A stretch of 64,000 nt of DNA from Symbiodinium natans (Eukaryota > Sar > Dinophyceae > Suessiales > Symbiodiniaceae). The position numbers and the translations under genes were made by a program. The stretch is from NCBI GenBank assembly GCA_905221605.1, contig CAJNDS010000080.1, positions 1,041,291 through 1,105,290 of the forward strand, read 5' to 3'. Below are positions 11,070 through 20,100 of the stretch, piece after piece; position 1 is the stretch's first letter; each line of letters starts with the position of its first letter. Under the pieces are notes generated by a model. The model had not been told where the DNA came from. It did no database searches and saw only the letters and a program-made list of their open reading frames with translations.

Positions 11070-12665
11070 ATGCTGCTCGGAATCGCTGACACGCTACTGC
11101 ATCTGCCTGAAACGTTTCCGGCAGCGTATTTGAAGGTTTATGACCCTATCATCACGCAGTGCCTTAGATTGTCGGGGGCATTGCAGCATTTCGACCTTGC
11201 TCAAATGTTGGATTGCCCGGTCCCGCAGCTGGACCAAGCAAGGCTTTCGGAGTCCCTGGTGGGGTATGGCTTTCTTACCACAGCGCAGTACATCGCGGAC
11301 CTTTTCTCTGCGGTGTCGGACTTGCCGAGTGTCATCAATGCCAGCTTTCCTGCAATGCTCAGCTACGCTGACCCAGATTATTGGCTGGGTGCACTTCTGC
11401 TCGCATTCGAGTCCCACCAAAAAGGTCCCCTGGAGCGTACGGCAGGGCTGCCCAGTGTTATTGGTTTTCCTGAATCTGAGAATAAAATTACTGACCTGCA
11501 GATCAATGTGCCGCCTGCAGCCATGGTGGCCTTCTTGGCTGGCCGAGCTTATCGGTGTCCCAAGTGCCCCACTACCAAATATGTGATGGACGCGCACAGT
11601 GGACTGCCACAAGTCACTGGCCAAGCCTCCCAAGAAGCCTTGCAGGCATGGGCCGCAGCTGCTCAGCACACGGACGTGGAAACGGCCAGGCTTGCCCAGC
11701 CCAGCCTGAATACGTTCCTAGGCATCACGCTGCAGGGCACAGAGACACTTGGGAAAAGGCACTATCAAGAATTTAGGCCGGACCTCCCCCCTGCCCATTT
11801 CCTTGACGCCATCAGGCTTGCTCTTGCAGCCTCGGTGGCCAACCAAAACATTGAACATTTTTGGTCAGTTTATAACTTGGAATGGCCTGACACTTCTCAC
11901 AGAATGGCTGTTTTTCTACGGCGAGTGTTGCCATTAGAGTGCCTGCTCTCCTCGCCCTTGGCTGCGCCTGTGGAAGCAAACACTGCAGCAACCTCGCCGG
12001 AGGTCGTCAGCATCTCTTCCGAAACTAACGAAGGCTCTCCCTGCCCGATGGATGACATGTCGGACGCGGAGGACGAACCCGAGGCACAGGTGAATGATTG
12101 GCGCTTCTCGGAGCTGCGAACCACTGACCTTGCAGCTTTGCGAGAAGTGGATGTCTCCGCCCCTTTCCGGCTGCCAGTCATCTTTGATGCGCATTGGAAA
12201 GGGATCAGCACCACACCCACCAAGCATGGGCCCCGACGTCCCCAAAATGCGTGGTATGACGCAGCCACTGCTCATTGGGCTGCCATTAAGGGGCTCATGC
12301 GAGCCAAACATCCAACCAAGCAGCGACTCAACAGCTTCTGGTTTAAGATGTACTGTCATGGCACCCCCAAGGACCCTGATCCTTCGGCCCTGCGTGCGGC
12401 AGTTACCTCCTTCCCCTTTCAGTATAAGGACGAAGGTGTTGTGCAGTACAGGCAAATCCAGGAAGCTGTCCGGGTGATGTGGCTTGCGGCCCAAACCTCA
12501 ATGACAAGATACAGGAGTATCCCCATTCCGGACGGCATCCCTGAGTGGGGGGTTGATGAGCAAGAGCTGCCTCCAATGCAGGTCATGCCCAGCAGTACGC
12601 GTTCCCATACCACCTCAGATGGCCATCGCTCCCGGCGTCCGGACTGGGATGGCTCCTGGCAATAG
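11070..12665 (+). CDS. Intact ORF of unknown function, 531 aa
   Basis: First ATG of a frame that opens after TGA 11022-11024 and ends at TAG 12663-12665. I do not recognise the protein. The N-terminal 170 residues look like a folded helical region (LKVYDPIITQCLRLSG, SYADPDYWLGALLLAF). A possible zinc-binding CPKC lies near residue 165. Then comes an acidic Ser-rich linker (SISSETNEGS, DMSDAEDEPEAQ) and a C-terminal basic/aromatic domain (HWKGISTTPTKHGPRRPQNAWYD, RLNSFWFKMYCHGTPKDPDP). It is the only long undamaged frame in 9-17 kb. It lies between repeats that recur inverted at 15.9-16.5 kb without the ORF, so it may belong to a mobile element. Confidence 0.55.
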   Translation: MLLGIADTLLHLPETFPAAYLKVYDPIITQCLRLSGALQHFDLAQMLDCPVPQLDQARLSESLVGYGFLTTAQYIADLFSAVSDLPSVINASFPAMLSYADPDYWLGALLLAFESHQKGPLERTAGLPSVIGFPESENKITDLQINVPPAAMVAFLAGRAYRCPKCPTTKYVMDAHSGLPQVTGQASQEALQAWAAAAQHTDVETARLAQPSLNTFLGITLQGTETLGKRHYQEFRPDLPPAHFLDAIRLALAASVANQNIEHFWSVYNLEWPDTSHRMAVFLRRVLPLECLLSSPLAAPVEANTAATSPEVVSISSETNEGSPCPMDDMSDAEDEPEAQVNDWRFSELRTTDLAALREVDVSAPFRLPVIFDAHWKGISTTPTKHGPRRPQNAWYDAATAHWAAIKGLMRAKHPTKQRLNSFWFKMYCHGTPKDPDPSALRAAVTSFPFQYKDEGVVQYRQIQEAVRVMWLAAQTSMTRYRSIPIPDGIPEWGVDEQELPPMQVMPSSTRSHTTSDGHRSRRPDWDGSWQ

Positions 12666-12739
12666 ACAGCAACCTGTCATCTGAGGGCTCCTACTGACGC
12701 CATGCGAACGCACCATTGCGTCCTTTCATGGCATGCTGC

Positions 12740-14330
12740 CCAGCGTGATGTGAGCCCTCACATCTCCTCGCCGATACATGCCGCAAGACTACCTCGGGAT
12801 ATTCTTGGTTGGCAACCCTCTCGTGGTCTATGCCACGGATTGATCGTGCTTGTCTTTTGTGTGCTTACAGCTTGCAGCTGTGAACACCCTTCTGTGTCGG
12901 CCCCGCGGTGTGCCTGTGGGAACGGGGGGCCTTTATTTCGTGGTTGCTCCACTGGCCATCTGCCACGGACCACCCTGGCCCGGTCCTGCTTGGCTGTTCC
13001 AGCCTTGTCATCGGTAAAACGGCCAATCTTCCTTTTCTCTGCCCCCTCTAGGTGGGCAGGTTGCCTGCTTCGTTGTGCTACGACCGTGTGTGAACCACTT
13101 GGACTTGAGTGTTGACCATCTCTCGTCTGGACGGTGACACCCTTGTCGTACAACGGCGTCATACCAATTGGGAGAGACCAGCTAGGGGATGCTGCGTCTG
13201 GGTTGTGGACACTTCTACGCGGAGATCAGGTTTCCACATCCCTGGCAATGTGCCATCGAGCACCTGTGGACAACCTGGCCTTCACGAGAGCCATTCTCGC
13301 CTGTGCTTGGGTTGCTGCGGGGTTCCCTGCCTTGGGTGTATATCTCTGCTTGCGTCAAAGCAGCCATACATGACTATCTCCCCAACGGTAGGTGGCCAAG
13401 CGTGATGTGAGCCCTCACATCTCCTCGCCGACGTCCGTCGGTTTGGGCAGGGAGGGTCTGATTCTGGTCATTGAACCCTCAACCCTCACCGACCAAGGAG
13501 ATAGTTGCTTGGCCTTGAGTGTGAAGTTTCGACTGGGGGACTCTCCCGCTTCCTGCAGGGCAGGTGGGGTCCCCGCCTACTTGGGTCCACCTGATGGCTC
13601 TGATTGGAACGAAGCAGTCAAGCCTGCTTTGGCCGTCGGACGAGACTCTTGTGAGTCCAAAGAACGTTGCGCCTTGTGCTCGGAGAGGCTCCACTGGCTG
13701 ACCACCATGGAGTGCTCTGGGCTGGTCCTACCCTTTGTTCTTGCCGTTAAGTCCCCACTGGCTGACCACCATGGGGCAACTTTACACTTCGGATCAAGAA
13801 GGTTGCCACCTGCAACGTCCCGTGCCAAGGCACGACTCTGCCCCGCCTGTGATGGCGGACTTGTGAACCTTCTCGTGAACGGCCTTAATGTATTCGCATC
13901 GGTGGCTGCATGATGGTGATTTTGTGAATCTGGCAACATCGCAACTTGCGACGCACCTGCACACTCGGTGCTACAGGTGTGCTCCCGGCCTCTTCGACGA
14001 CTTCGAGTACTGAGTGCACAGGGTGACCTAGCAGTTCGGCGCGCTGGCTGTGGACACGTCTACGTGGAAGTTATGCACCCGCTGACGTGGCAGAAAGCCA
14101 TTCTCCACTTGTAGAACAACCTGGCCCTCTTGTGACTCTGGAGGGTCACCCTTGTCTGAGCTGGCCTGCGGCAGGGCAAGTGGGCTCCCCGCCCGCGTGG
14201 ATGTTACCTGAAGGCTCTGATTGGACCAAAGTAGCAATACCGTGGAGATCCTTGCACCTCGGCACCAATGTGATGTGAGCCCTCCCATCTCCTTACCGAC
14301 GTACCTCGCGGGTTTGGGTTTGGAGGGACC
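12740..14330 (+). repeat. Degenerate direct repeats (three units)
   Basis: A block beginning TGATGTGAGCCCTCACATCT recurs at about 12748, 13402 and 14272 (third copy with CCCATCTCC). Other shared blocks include the GTGGACACTTCTACGCGGA type (13207; 14051) and CTGATGGCTCTGATTGGAAC (13590; 14213). Units are about 650-870 bp and heavily diverged. No coding frame is convincing. Confidence 0.6.
13672..13958 (+). repeat. Inverted-repeat arm, partner 15886-16185
   Basis: Contains two copies of the 17-base string ACTGGCTGACCACCATG (about 13692 and 13758) and ends near CAACATCGCAACTTGCGAC. The same blocks appear reversed at 15886-16185 with about 70-80 percent similarity by eye. Confidence 0.65.
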
Positions 14331-14604
14331 TAATGCATGCCGATGCGCAGGCCAGCGCCAAGGTGGCGTGGCCTTGTGTGAGATGCCTGGACTGGGAGGT
14401 TCCTCGTTGTCATTTTTAACCCTGTGGTTAAGGGTTTGATGACTTGCTGTGGAATCTCCCCGTTTCAATACTGCAGGTTTGCCCTTTGTCTCTGACTGTT
14501 GGTACGCCCGCTTCCAATCTTCCGTTGTGGGCCAGTTATCCATGGCGTACACTCAACCCACATTCACCACAGTACATCCCTTTGACCGCAGGCCGAAGGA
14601 TTGG

Positions 14605-15545
14605 CGCGATGTGGCCATGTCAGCCAACGGCAGAATGGCTAAGGTGGTGGTTGTGGTTGTTTCACTCCTCTTAGTTTGCAAAGGAACTTCGGTGCGAACA
14701 TACCACAACACATCTTCTCAAGAATGTCTGGAGGATACAGAAAACAAGCGGGGACGATTTCAACAACCTAGGAGGTTTTTCGGCACCCGTAAAAAAATGG
14801 GTCATGGCCTAAACTTACCCTGAGACCCAAAAGCCTCGACCAACACAGAGAATAGAAGCCGAAGTCCACAACTGGAACCGCGGCACGTCGAATTATGTGT
14901 ATAGACTTTCTCAAGGACGCGGTGCCCTGTGCAGGAACCGTCCATAGGAGCGAACCGGAACCTCAAAGAAGTTTAACGATTGCGAAAAACGGCAACAGGA
15001 AGGTGAAAACGACACATCGTCGATTTCTTATCTTAGCAGCAACGGGCAGTTCGTTATCGACGTGAAGTACAGTGGCCTGACATGCAGTGGCACTGTATCG
15101 AGAACAACACCTTTTCCGTTTGGCTGTCAAGATTCCCCCTACAACATCTGGAGGTACATGCACATTGGGACAACGACCACCACCACCACCACCACAACCA
15201 CCACTGCCACTGCCACGTGGGACAACTACAGCAGCTGTGCCCACAGTCGTGGAGGTCACTGTCCAGCTCGCCGTTGATGACCCCGCCACGGTTACCGAGA
15301 ACACCACCTTGACCAATGCCATGATCAAGGTTTTGCAGAGCTGATGGAGTGGATGATGCATCTCAGGTGACACTTAAGTTCGAACAGTCTCGGCGGCTTC
15401 AGGCGAGGAAGCTTCAGGTCACTCTTGTCGCCATCTTCAAGGTGACTCTTCCCAATGCCGCTGAGTAGACGAAGACCGCCCTCGATGCTGTCTCTGTTTC
15501 GGCCACCAACACTGCCACTCGCCCAGAACAGAGCAAGCAGCAGTA
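14605..15545 (+). pseudogene. Thr-rich secreted protein, degenerate
   Basis: A start at 14635 gives a signal-peptide-like MAKVVVVVVSLLLVCKG. Further on, 14990-15240 reads SSNGQFVIDVKYSGLTCSG, then CQDSPYNIWRYMHIG, followed by a run of about 12 Thr encoded by ACC repeats. After a frame change, about 15240-15345 reads VVEVTVQLAVDDPATVTEN. After another, 15355-15545 reads DDASQVTLKFEQSRRLQARK and LQVTLVAIFKVTLPNAAE, with a TAG inside. The V-T-V strand repeats with SRRLQ are a style I know from dinoflagellate surface proteins. The gaps may include introns. As written it is broken by at least two frame changes and one stop. Confidence 0.5.
15174..15206 (+). repeat. ACC microsatellite
   Basis: Run of ACC/ACA triplets coding for Thr in the pseudogene. 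The reading frame changes just after it, which suggests slippage. Confidence 0.85.
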
Positions 15546-15629
15546 AAGCGTGCCGGCACACCTGTGCCGGTCAAGCCAGGTACTCATACCTGGCCAACTG
15601 GCAACCTGGGAGGTCCGGGCCGGACGTCT

Positions 15630-15715
15630 CAATTCTTGACATTTTTTTTTTTTGCTGTTGCCTCTTTACTACATCAGTAGTAGCACAGTAGGCCGGTCTT
15701 GCTGGGCTCAACGTA
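15630..15715 (-). repeat. Dispersed repeat shared with 53984-54060
   Basis: On the minus strand this reads GTTGAGCCCAGCAAGACCGG, then CCTACTGTGCTACTACTGAT, followed by an A12 run. Nearly the same text lies on the plus strand right after the LTR at 53.98 kb, also followed by an A11 run. It may be the 3' end of a retroposed sequence. Confidence 0.6.
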
Positions 15716-15885
15716 AAGGGTGAAACAAGGTTAGCGCTCACAACCGCAAGACACAACAAGCAACCACCAAGCAAACAGACACCGAAGAAACAAAGCGAGC
15801 AATCGTGCTGAACTACTAGATACCCCACGGACTCAGTACTCGAGGTCGTCAATGAAGTCCCGGTTCACAAGGAAGCACAGAGCTT
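15716..15885. other. No feature recognised
   Basis: Non-coding by eye; no repeat partner found. Confidence 0.4.
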
Positions 15886-16185
15886 GTGGGGGAATCGCAA
15901 ATTGCGACGTTGCCAGATTCTCAAAACCACCATCATGTAGCCACTGGTGCGACAGCGTTTATTAAAACCAAGGTCATCAGAAGTTCGGATCGCGTACTCG
16001 TTGTCAAGGAGAGACAACCGACGCGCGAAAGGATGTTGCAAGTCAGACTCCCTAGGGGGGATGACAGATGCGCATATGCCCCATGGTGGTCAGCCAGTAG
16101 GGACTTAACAGCAAGAACAATCAAGCAAGACCGCCCCAGGGCTCCATGGTGGTCAGCCAGTGGAGCACCGAGCACAGGGTTTTCC
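15886..16185 (-). repeat. Inverted-repeat arm, partner 13672-13958
   Basis: Reverse-orientation copy including two CATGGTGGTCAGCCAGT strings (about 16083 and 16148) and AATTGCGACGTTGCCAGATTC at its left end. Confidence 0.65.
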
Positions 16186-16379
16186 GTTAAAAACCTGGCG
16201 CACAAGTGCCCACCCAGAACGGTGCCCGCACACTGCCAGAGGGGGGGCGAGTAGCTGCAGCTACCGATTATTGCTGACGGCTGCAGAAATCGTGAGGGTT
16301 TTGCGCAATCAGCCCGCCGGTCAGTGATGTAGCGTGCCGAAACTTGTGAGTTTAACTTCACAGATGGTGTGTCCCAAAA

Positions 16380-16497
16380 TCTCAACCCGGAGAAGACACG
16401 ACTCCGCTACATGTGCACCATCCTTCTAACATCGTGCCCATTTTATGCGCCCCAAACTGACGCATTTTTGAGACGTCCAGCGCAGTTCCCCTAGGTT
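16380..16497 (-). repeat. Dispersed repeat, partner 10543-10780
   Basis: Minus-strand copy of the CTAGGGG..CTGCGCTGGACG..GGGGCGCATAAAATGGGCAC repeat. With 15886-16185 it forms a 0.6-kb block with the same block order as 10543-13958 but without the 531-aa ORF. Confidence 0.75.
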
Positions 16498-16656
16498 CAG
16501 TCGATCCGTTGTCAGCCGCGCTAGACGTGACTCAGCGTCCGTCATCTGGCCTACATGGGAAATCTGGGCCCCACTTCTGGAGCTAAATTTTGACCCAGAG
16601 CTGAATCTGGGCGCCCTCGCTTTTGGTGGCGACCCCGTCTCCGGACCCACCAGGTT

Positions 16657-17032
16657 TGTGAAAACACAGCAGCAGCGCGCTGAACCCTCTTTTTCTCACG
16701 ACTTGAGCCAAAGTCATAAGCCGGAGGCTTCGTCAGTGAAACTCTTTACACACAGGTGAAAACTCTGCTCTGCCACGTGTTCTCCACAGCCACAAAACAA
16801 ACTCAAACGTCAGTGGGAGTTCTCGGGACCTACCCAACTACACCTAAAGCAAGCAAAAACGTGCACAGTCACTTCTACAGCTTCCAGACACACATCCCTA
16901 CAACTCAAGCAATTCAAAAAGGCTTTCCCACTTAAAGCAGCACTCCCGTCGAGCCTCCAAGGCACAACTACGGAGTTCCTACAACTACACACACACAACT
17001 CTGAGCCAGCATGCAGGACAACAAAGTTAACA
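16657..17032 (-). repeat. Putative 3' LTR of the minus-strand Copia element (376 bp)
   Basis: On the minus strand it starts TGTTAACTTTGTTGTCCTGC and ends GTGTTTTCACA, so it has the TG..CA ends of an LTR. A second copy at 53608-53982 is almost identical. Similarity between the two neighbourhoods stops exactly after ..TTTTCACA (AACCTGG here, CGTTACG there), which places the element edge there. It lies 139 bp downstream of the pol stop. It contains TTTGGCTCAAG (16702-16712, minus), 11 bases matching the end of the dinoflagellate spliced leader. No 5' LTR is present because the element is truncated at 22601. Confidence 0.75.
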
Positions 17033-17040
17033 TGTCCTTA

Positions 17041-17053
17041 GACAGGAACTTTC
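17041..17053 (-). other. Uninterrupted copy (empty site) of the array's 13-bp target
   Basis: On the minus strand this is GAAAGTTCCTGTC, followed at once by TAAGGACATGTTAAC. In the plus-strand Copia copy the same two pieces are separated by the 29.46-kb array (24137 | 53600). Confidence 0.9.
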
Positions 17054-17171
17054 ACACCCCCGCTTGGACTGTGATGCCTCAGAGCCACGCACTTCTTCAC
17101 AGTTCGGTGTTTCCAGTGCTTAAACATCTCATCCCAGGCAAAGTCCGAAAGCGAGCACTCCTACTGCCGAC

Positions 17172-20100
17172 CTAAGAAGGTGTTCCTACAAGACCTAACG
17201 TGACTTTCGCAGCACGCAAAAGAGCTCTACCCAGTTTAGTCGGATAGATACCTGTTTCTTCGACACTAGCAAGTGAAACATGCTGATGACTTTTGTCACA
17301 GGGCTTTCCAGAGAAGATTTCACTCCACTCCTCTCGGTTTGTAGCAAAGAACCACCGCTTAAAGACCCCGTCGAAGGCACAACGGTCCACAACCCTTCCA
17401 AAGTTCAGACCAAGGCGCTTCTTTTCTTTCAGATAACTTTCCTCCTTCCAAAGACCACAGTTCTTTGGCCATTCCTGGGTAACCAGGATCTCTTTGCAGC
17501 GGTCCTCCAGAAGTCTTCCTAAAGCTTTCCAAGATGCAACATGCTTCTTGACCTGCTCTCGCCACCGATGTCGAAACTTCGGTCGATGCCAGTTCTTAAA
17601 GCGGTAGCTACATCCAGCGGTACACGGGGAAGCTATGTGGACATAGATCTGGGGCGGTTTCCTACTCAACAGACACAGCAAGACCTCTCCTAGAAACATT
17701 TGAGTACTCTTGCTTAAGAAGTCTTCTTTCTCAGTTATGCCTATATATGCTACTCGGTCACGAGCACACGCTCGGCACAACGCACTGTCCGTTGAACAAA
17801 ACACCTCGATCACAAGCAGAGGAACAGATCCCAACGCAAGGTCTCTTGCCACTGGCTCGTACTTCGCCAGGTTTGTCGGGATTTTCTCAAGCTTTTCACA
17901 TACTTCTTCAAGTTCTTCCATTCGTTCACGAAGGTGTTCAGGAACTACAAGACCCTGAAGGTCTTCTTCACACACTCTTTCCAGTCCACACGCAACCAGC
18001 AAATGCTCAAGCAACAACTCCTCAGGAGATTTCGTCAGTCCATCGGCTGGATTCCGTTCTCCACTGATGAAGCTTAGAATCAGCCTTTCCAGGTGGACTA
18101 GCTCTTGAAGATAGCGATGACGAAGCTCCAGGTGCCGAACACGGCGTAACAACCCCGTCATTTTGCTAATCGACAAAGCGGCTTCCGAATCCGAAGCCAG
18201 GTGAATCGGAAACTCACCGGTCTCTCCTTTGGGCATTCCATACAGGAGCGTTTCCATGAGCAAAGACAAGTACACCGACTCTTTGGCTGCCTCAGTCAGG
18301 GCTGCCAATTCGGCCTCCGCCGAACTCAACGCGGTCACCGACTGTTTCCGCGAGAAAGTTTTGATCATGATGCCATGCCACTTCACGATAGCACCAGACA
18401 CAGAGCAAATGTTCCATGACGCATCCACAAAGCCAGAGAGCCTGGTTTCCGAAGCGCAGCAAGGATACTCCAACGCTTCTGCCGAAAATCGCTGAAGGTA
18501 CTCAGGCAAAGCCATCACCCAGCGAACCACGCGTCTCAAGCAAGCTTCTGCCTGGCTATCTGGGTCACTCTGATACCGGCCCAGAAATCCTACCGGGTAG
18601 GACAAATGCGGCAACGTCAGGCTTGCCCACATCAACTTACCAAGCACACGTCTATAGCGTTCATACGCCTCAGTGCTGATAGGTGTTCCAGCCTCCTTCT
18701 TCCGGTACTCCCTCTCGAGGTTTCCCAGCACTGGTTTCACACCTTTTCCGCTAATGCCAAACTCTTCTCCAAGCGACTTCAAGTACCCCGGCTTCAGGCC
18801 AAAGAACACAGGCCCGTGCTCAGTGGTTCGGGCGATCACTCGACCCAAGAACTCGAGCTGCCCAGTCTTGCCAGGTTCTAGAAGCCCTGTCTGCTTCATT
18901 TTATAGATCTTCGCTAGCTTAGCGTACAGATCCTTGGCAACTGGCGGATTCTGGGAAAAGATGATGAGATCGTCAACATACACTAACACCAAGGTCAGCG
19001 CACCATCCTTCTCAAGCCGGTGATGCACAGTAGGGTCGGCAGTCTCACCAAACCCAAACTGCTTACGCAGCGTGCTTGTAAACTCTAGGTACCAGCTCAG
19101 TGGTCCTACTCTCAAGCCATTCATGGCTTTGTGTAGCTGCGCAAACAGCGGCTTGTTCTCCTCATCATACATCCCATTCGGAAACCGGATACACTCTACT
19201 CCCTGCACAGGCGCTTGCATGAAGGCAACGCTCACATCTGCTGACAACAAGGTGCCACCTCTGACAGCATGAATAGCAAGGACACCCCTCAAGGCTTCCA
19301 AAGACGTGGTGGGGGAATATATCCCATCAGCTAGAGGATTGGATCCAAATGCATAGTCTCTCACAACAAGACGAGCACGAACTCGTTCAGGGTTCGTGGC
19401 CGACGGTTTCGAAGTCAGAACCCACCTAGTCGTATGGATTCTCCGTGTAGCTCGTTTACGGGCCTCAGCTTCTCCTATAATCGTAGCTACACCAAAAGCA
19501 TCAAGTTCTGAGAGCTCGAGTCTCATACCTTCTTCAAGATGCTTACGAGGCAAAACCTTGCCAGAAACTTCGCAAACCGCATTGTCCGGGACATGGACCC
19601 AAATCTTCTTTCCACCAAACTTCATACGGAACCACTCTTTGACATCATCTCCCTTACGGATTTTTGTTGTAACTCTCAAGTCAGGCCCATCAAAGAGTTG
19701 CCTAAGGCCATGCTCATAGAGCCACGTCAGGCCCTCTTCCATGGCATCGTCTTCTCCTGGATCCATAGGGGCGTCGAGGTCCTCAAGACCTACGCCTCCG
19801 GGAGGCTCAACCTCCATGCCTGTTTCTTCAGGCACGTCCGAAAAATCCGGAGAATACCCATCCAACTCTCCTTCTTCTTCCATTGCTTCAGGGCCCTCAA
19901 GAGCAGGTGGTTCGGTGCGTTCAACAGGAAACTCAAGACTTCCTTCCGGGATATTTGGGGAATCAAGCGGCGGACTCGGACCATCGATTGGAACATCGAA
20001 CTTGATGGGTCTTTCAGGGTCTTCCTTATTACCTCGAAGGTCACGCAAAGCAGCTTTGTCAAACTCCACTGGATCTTTGGCACGAAAAGAGCTGAAGATT

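Noticed and set aside
10543..16497. A DNA transposon with the inverted repeats as its terminal inverted repeats
   Set aside because: No matching target duplication at the outer edges, and the inner repeat pair shows that the right side is an inverted, shortened copy of the whole left block, not just a terminus.
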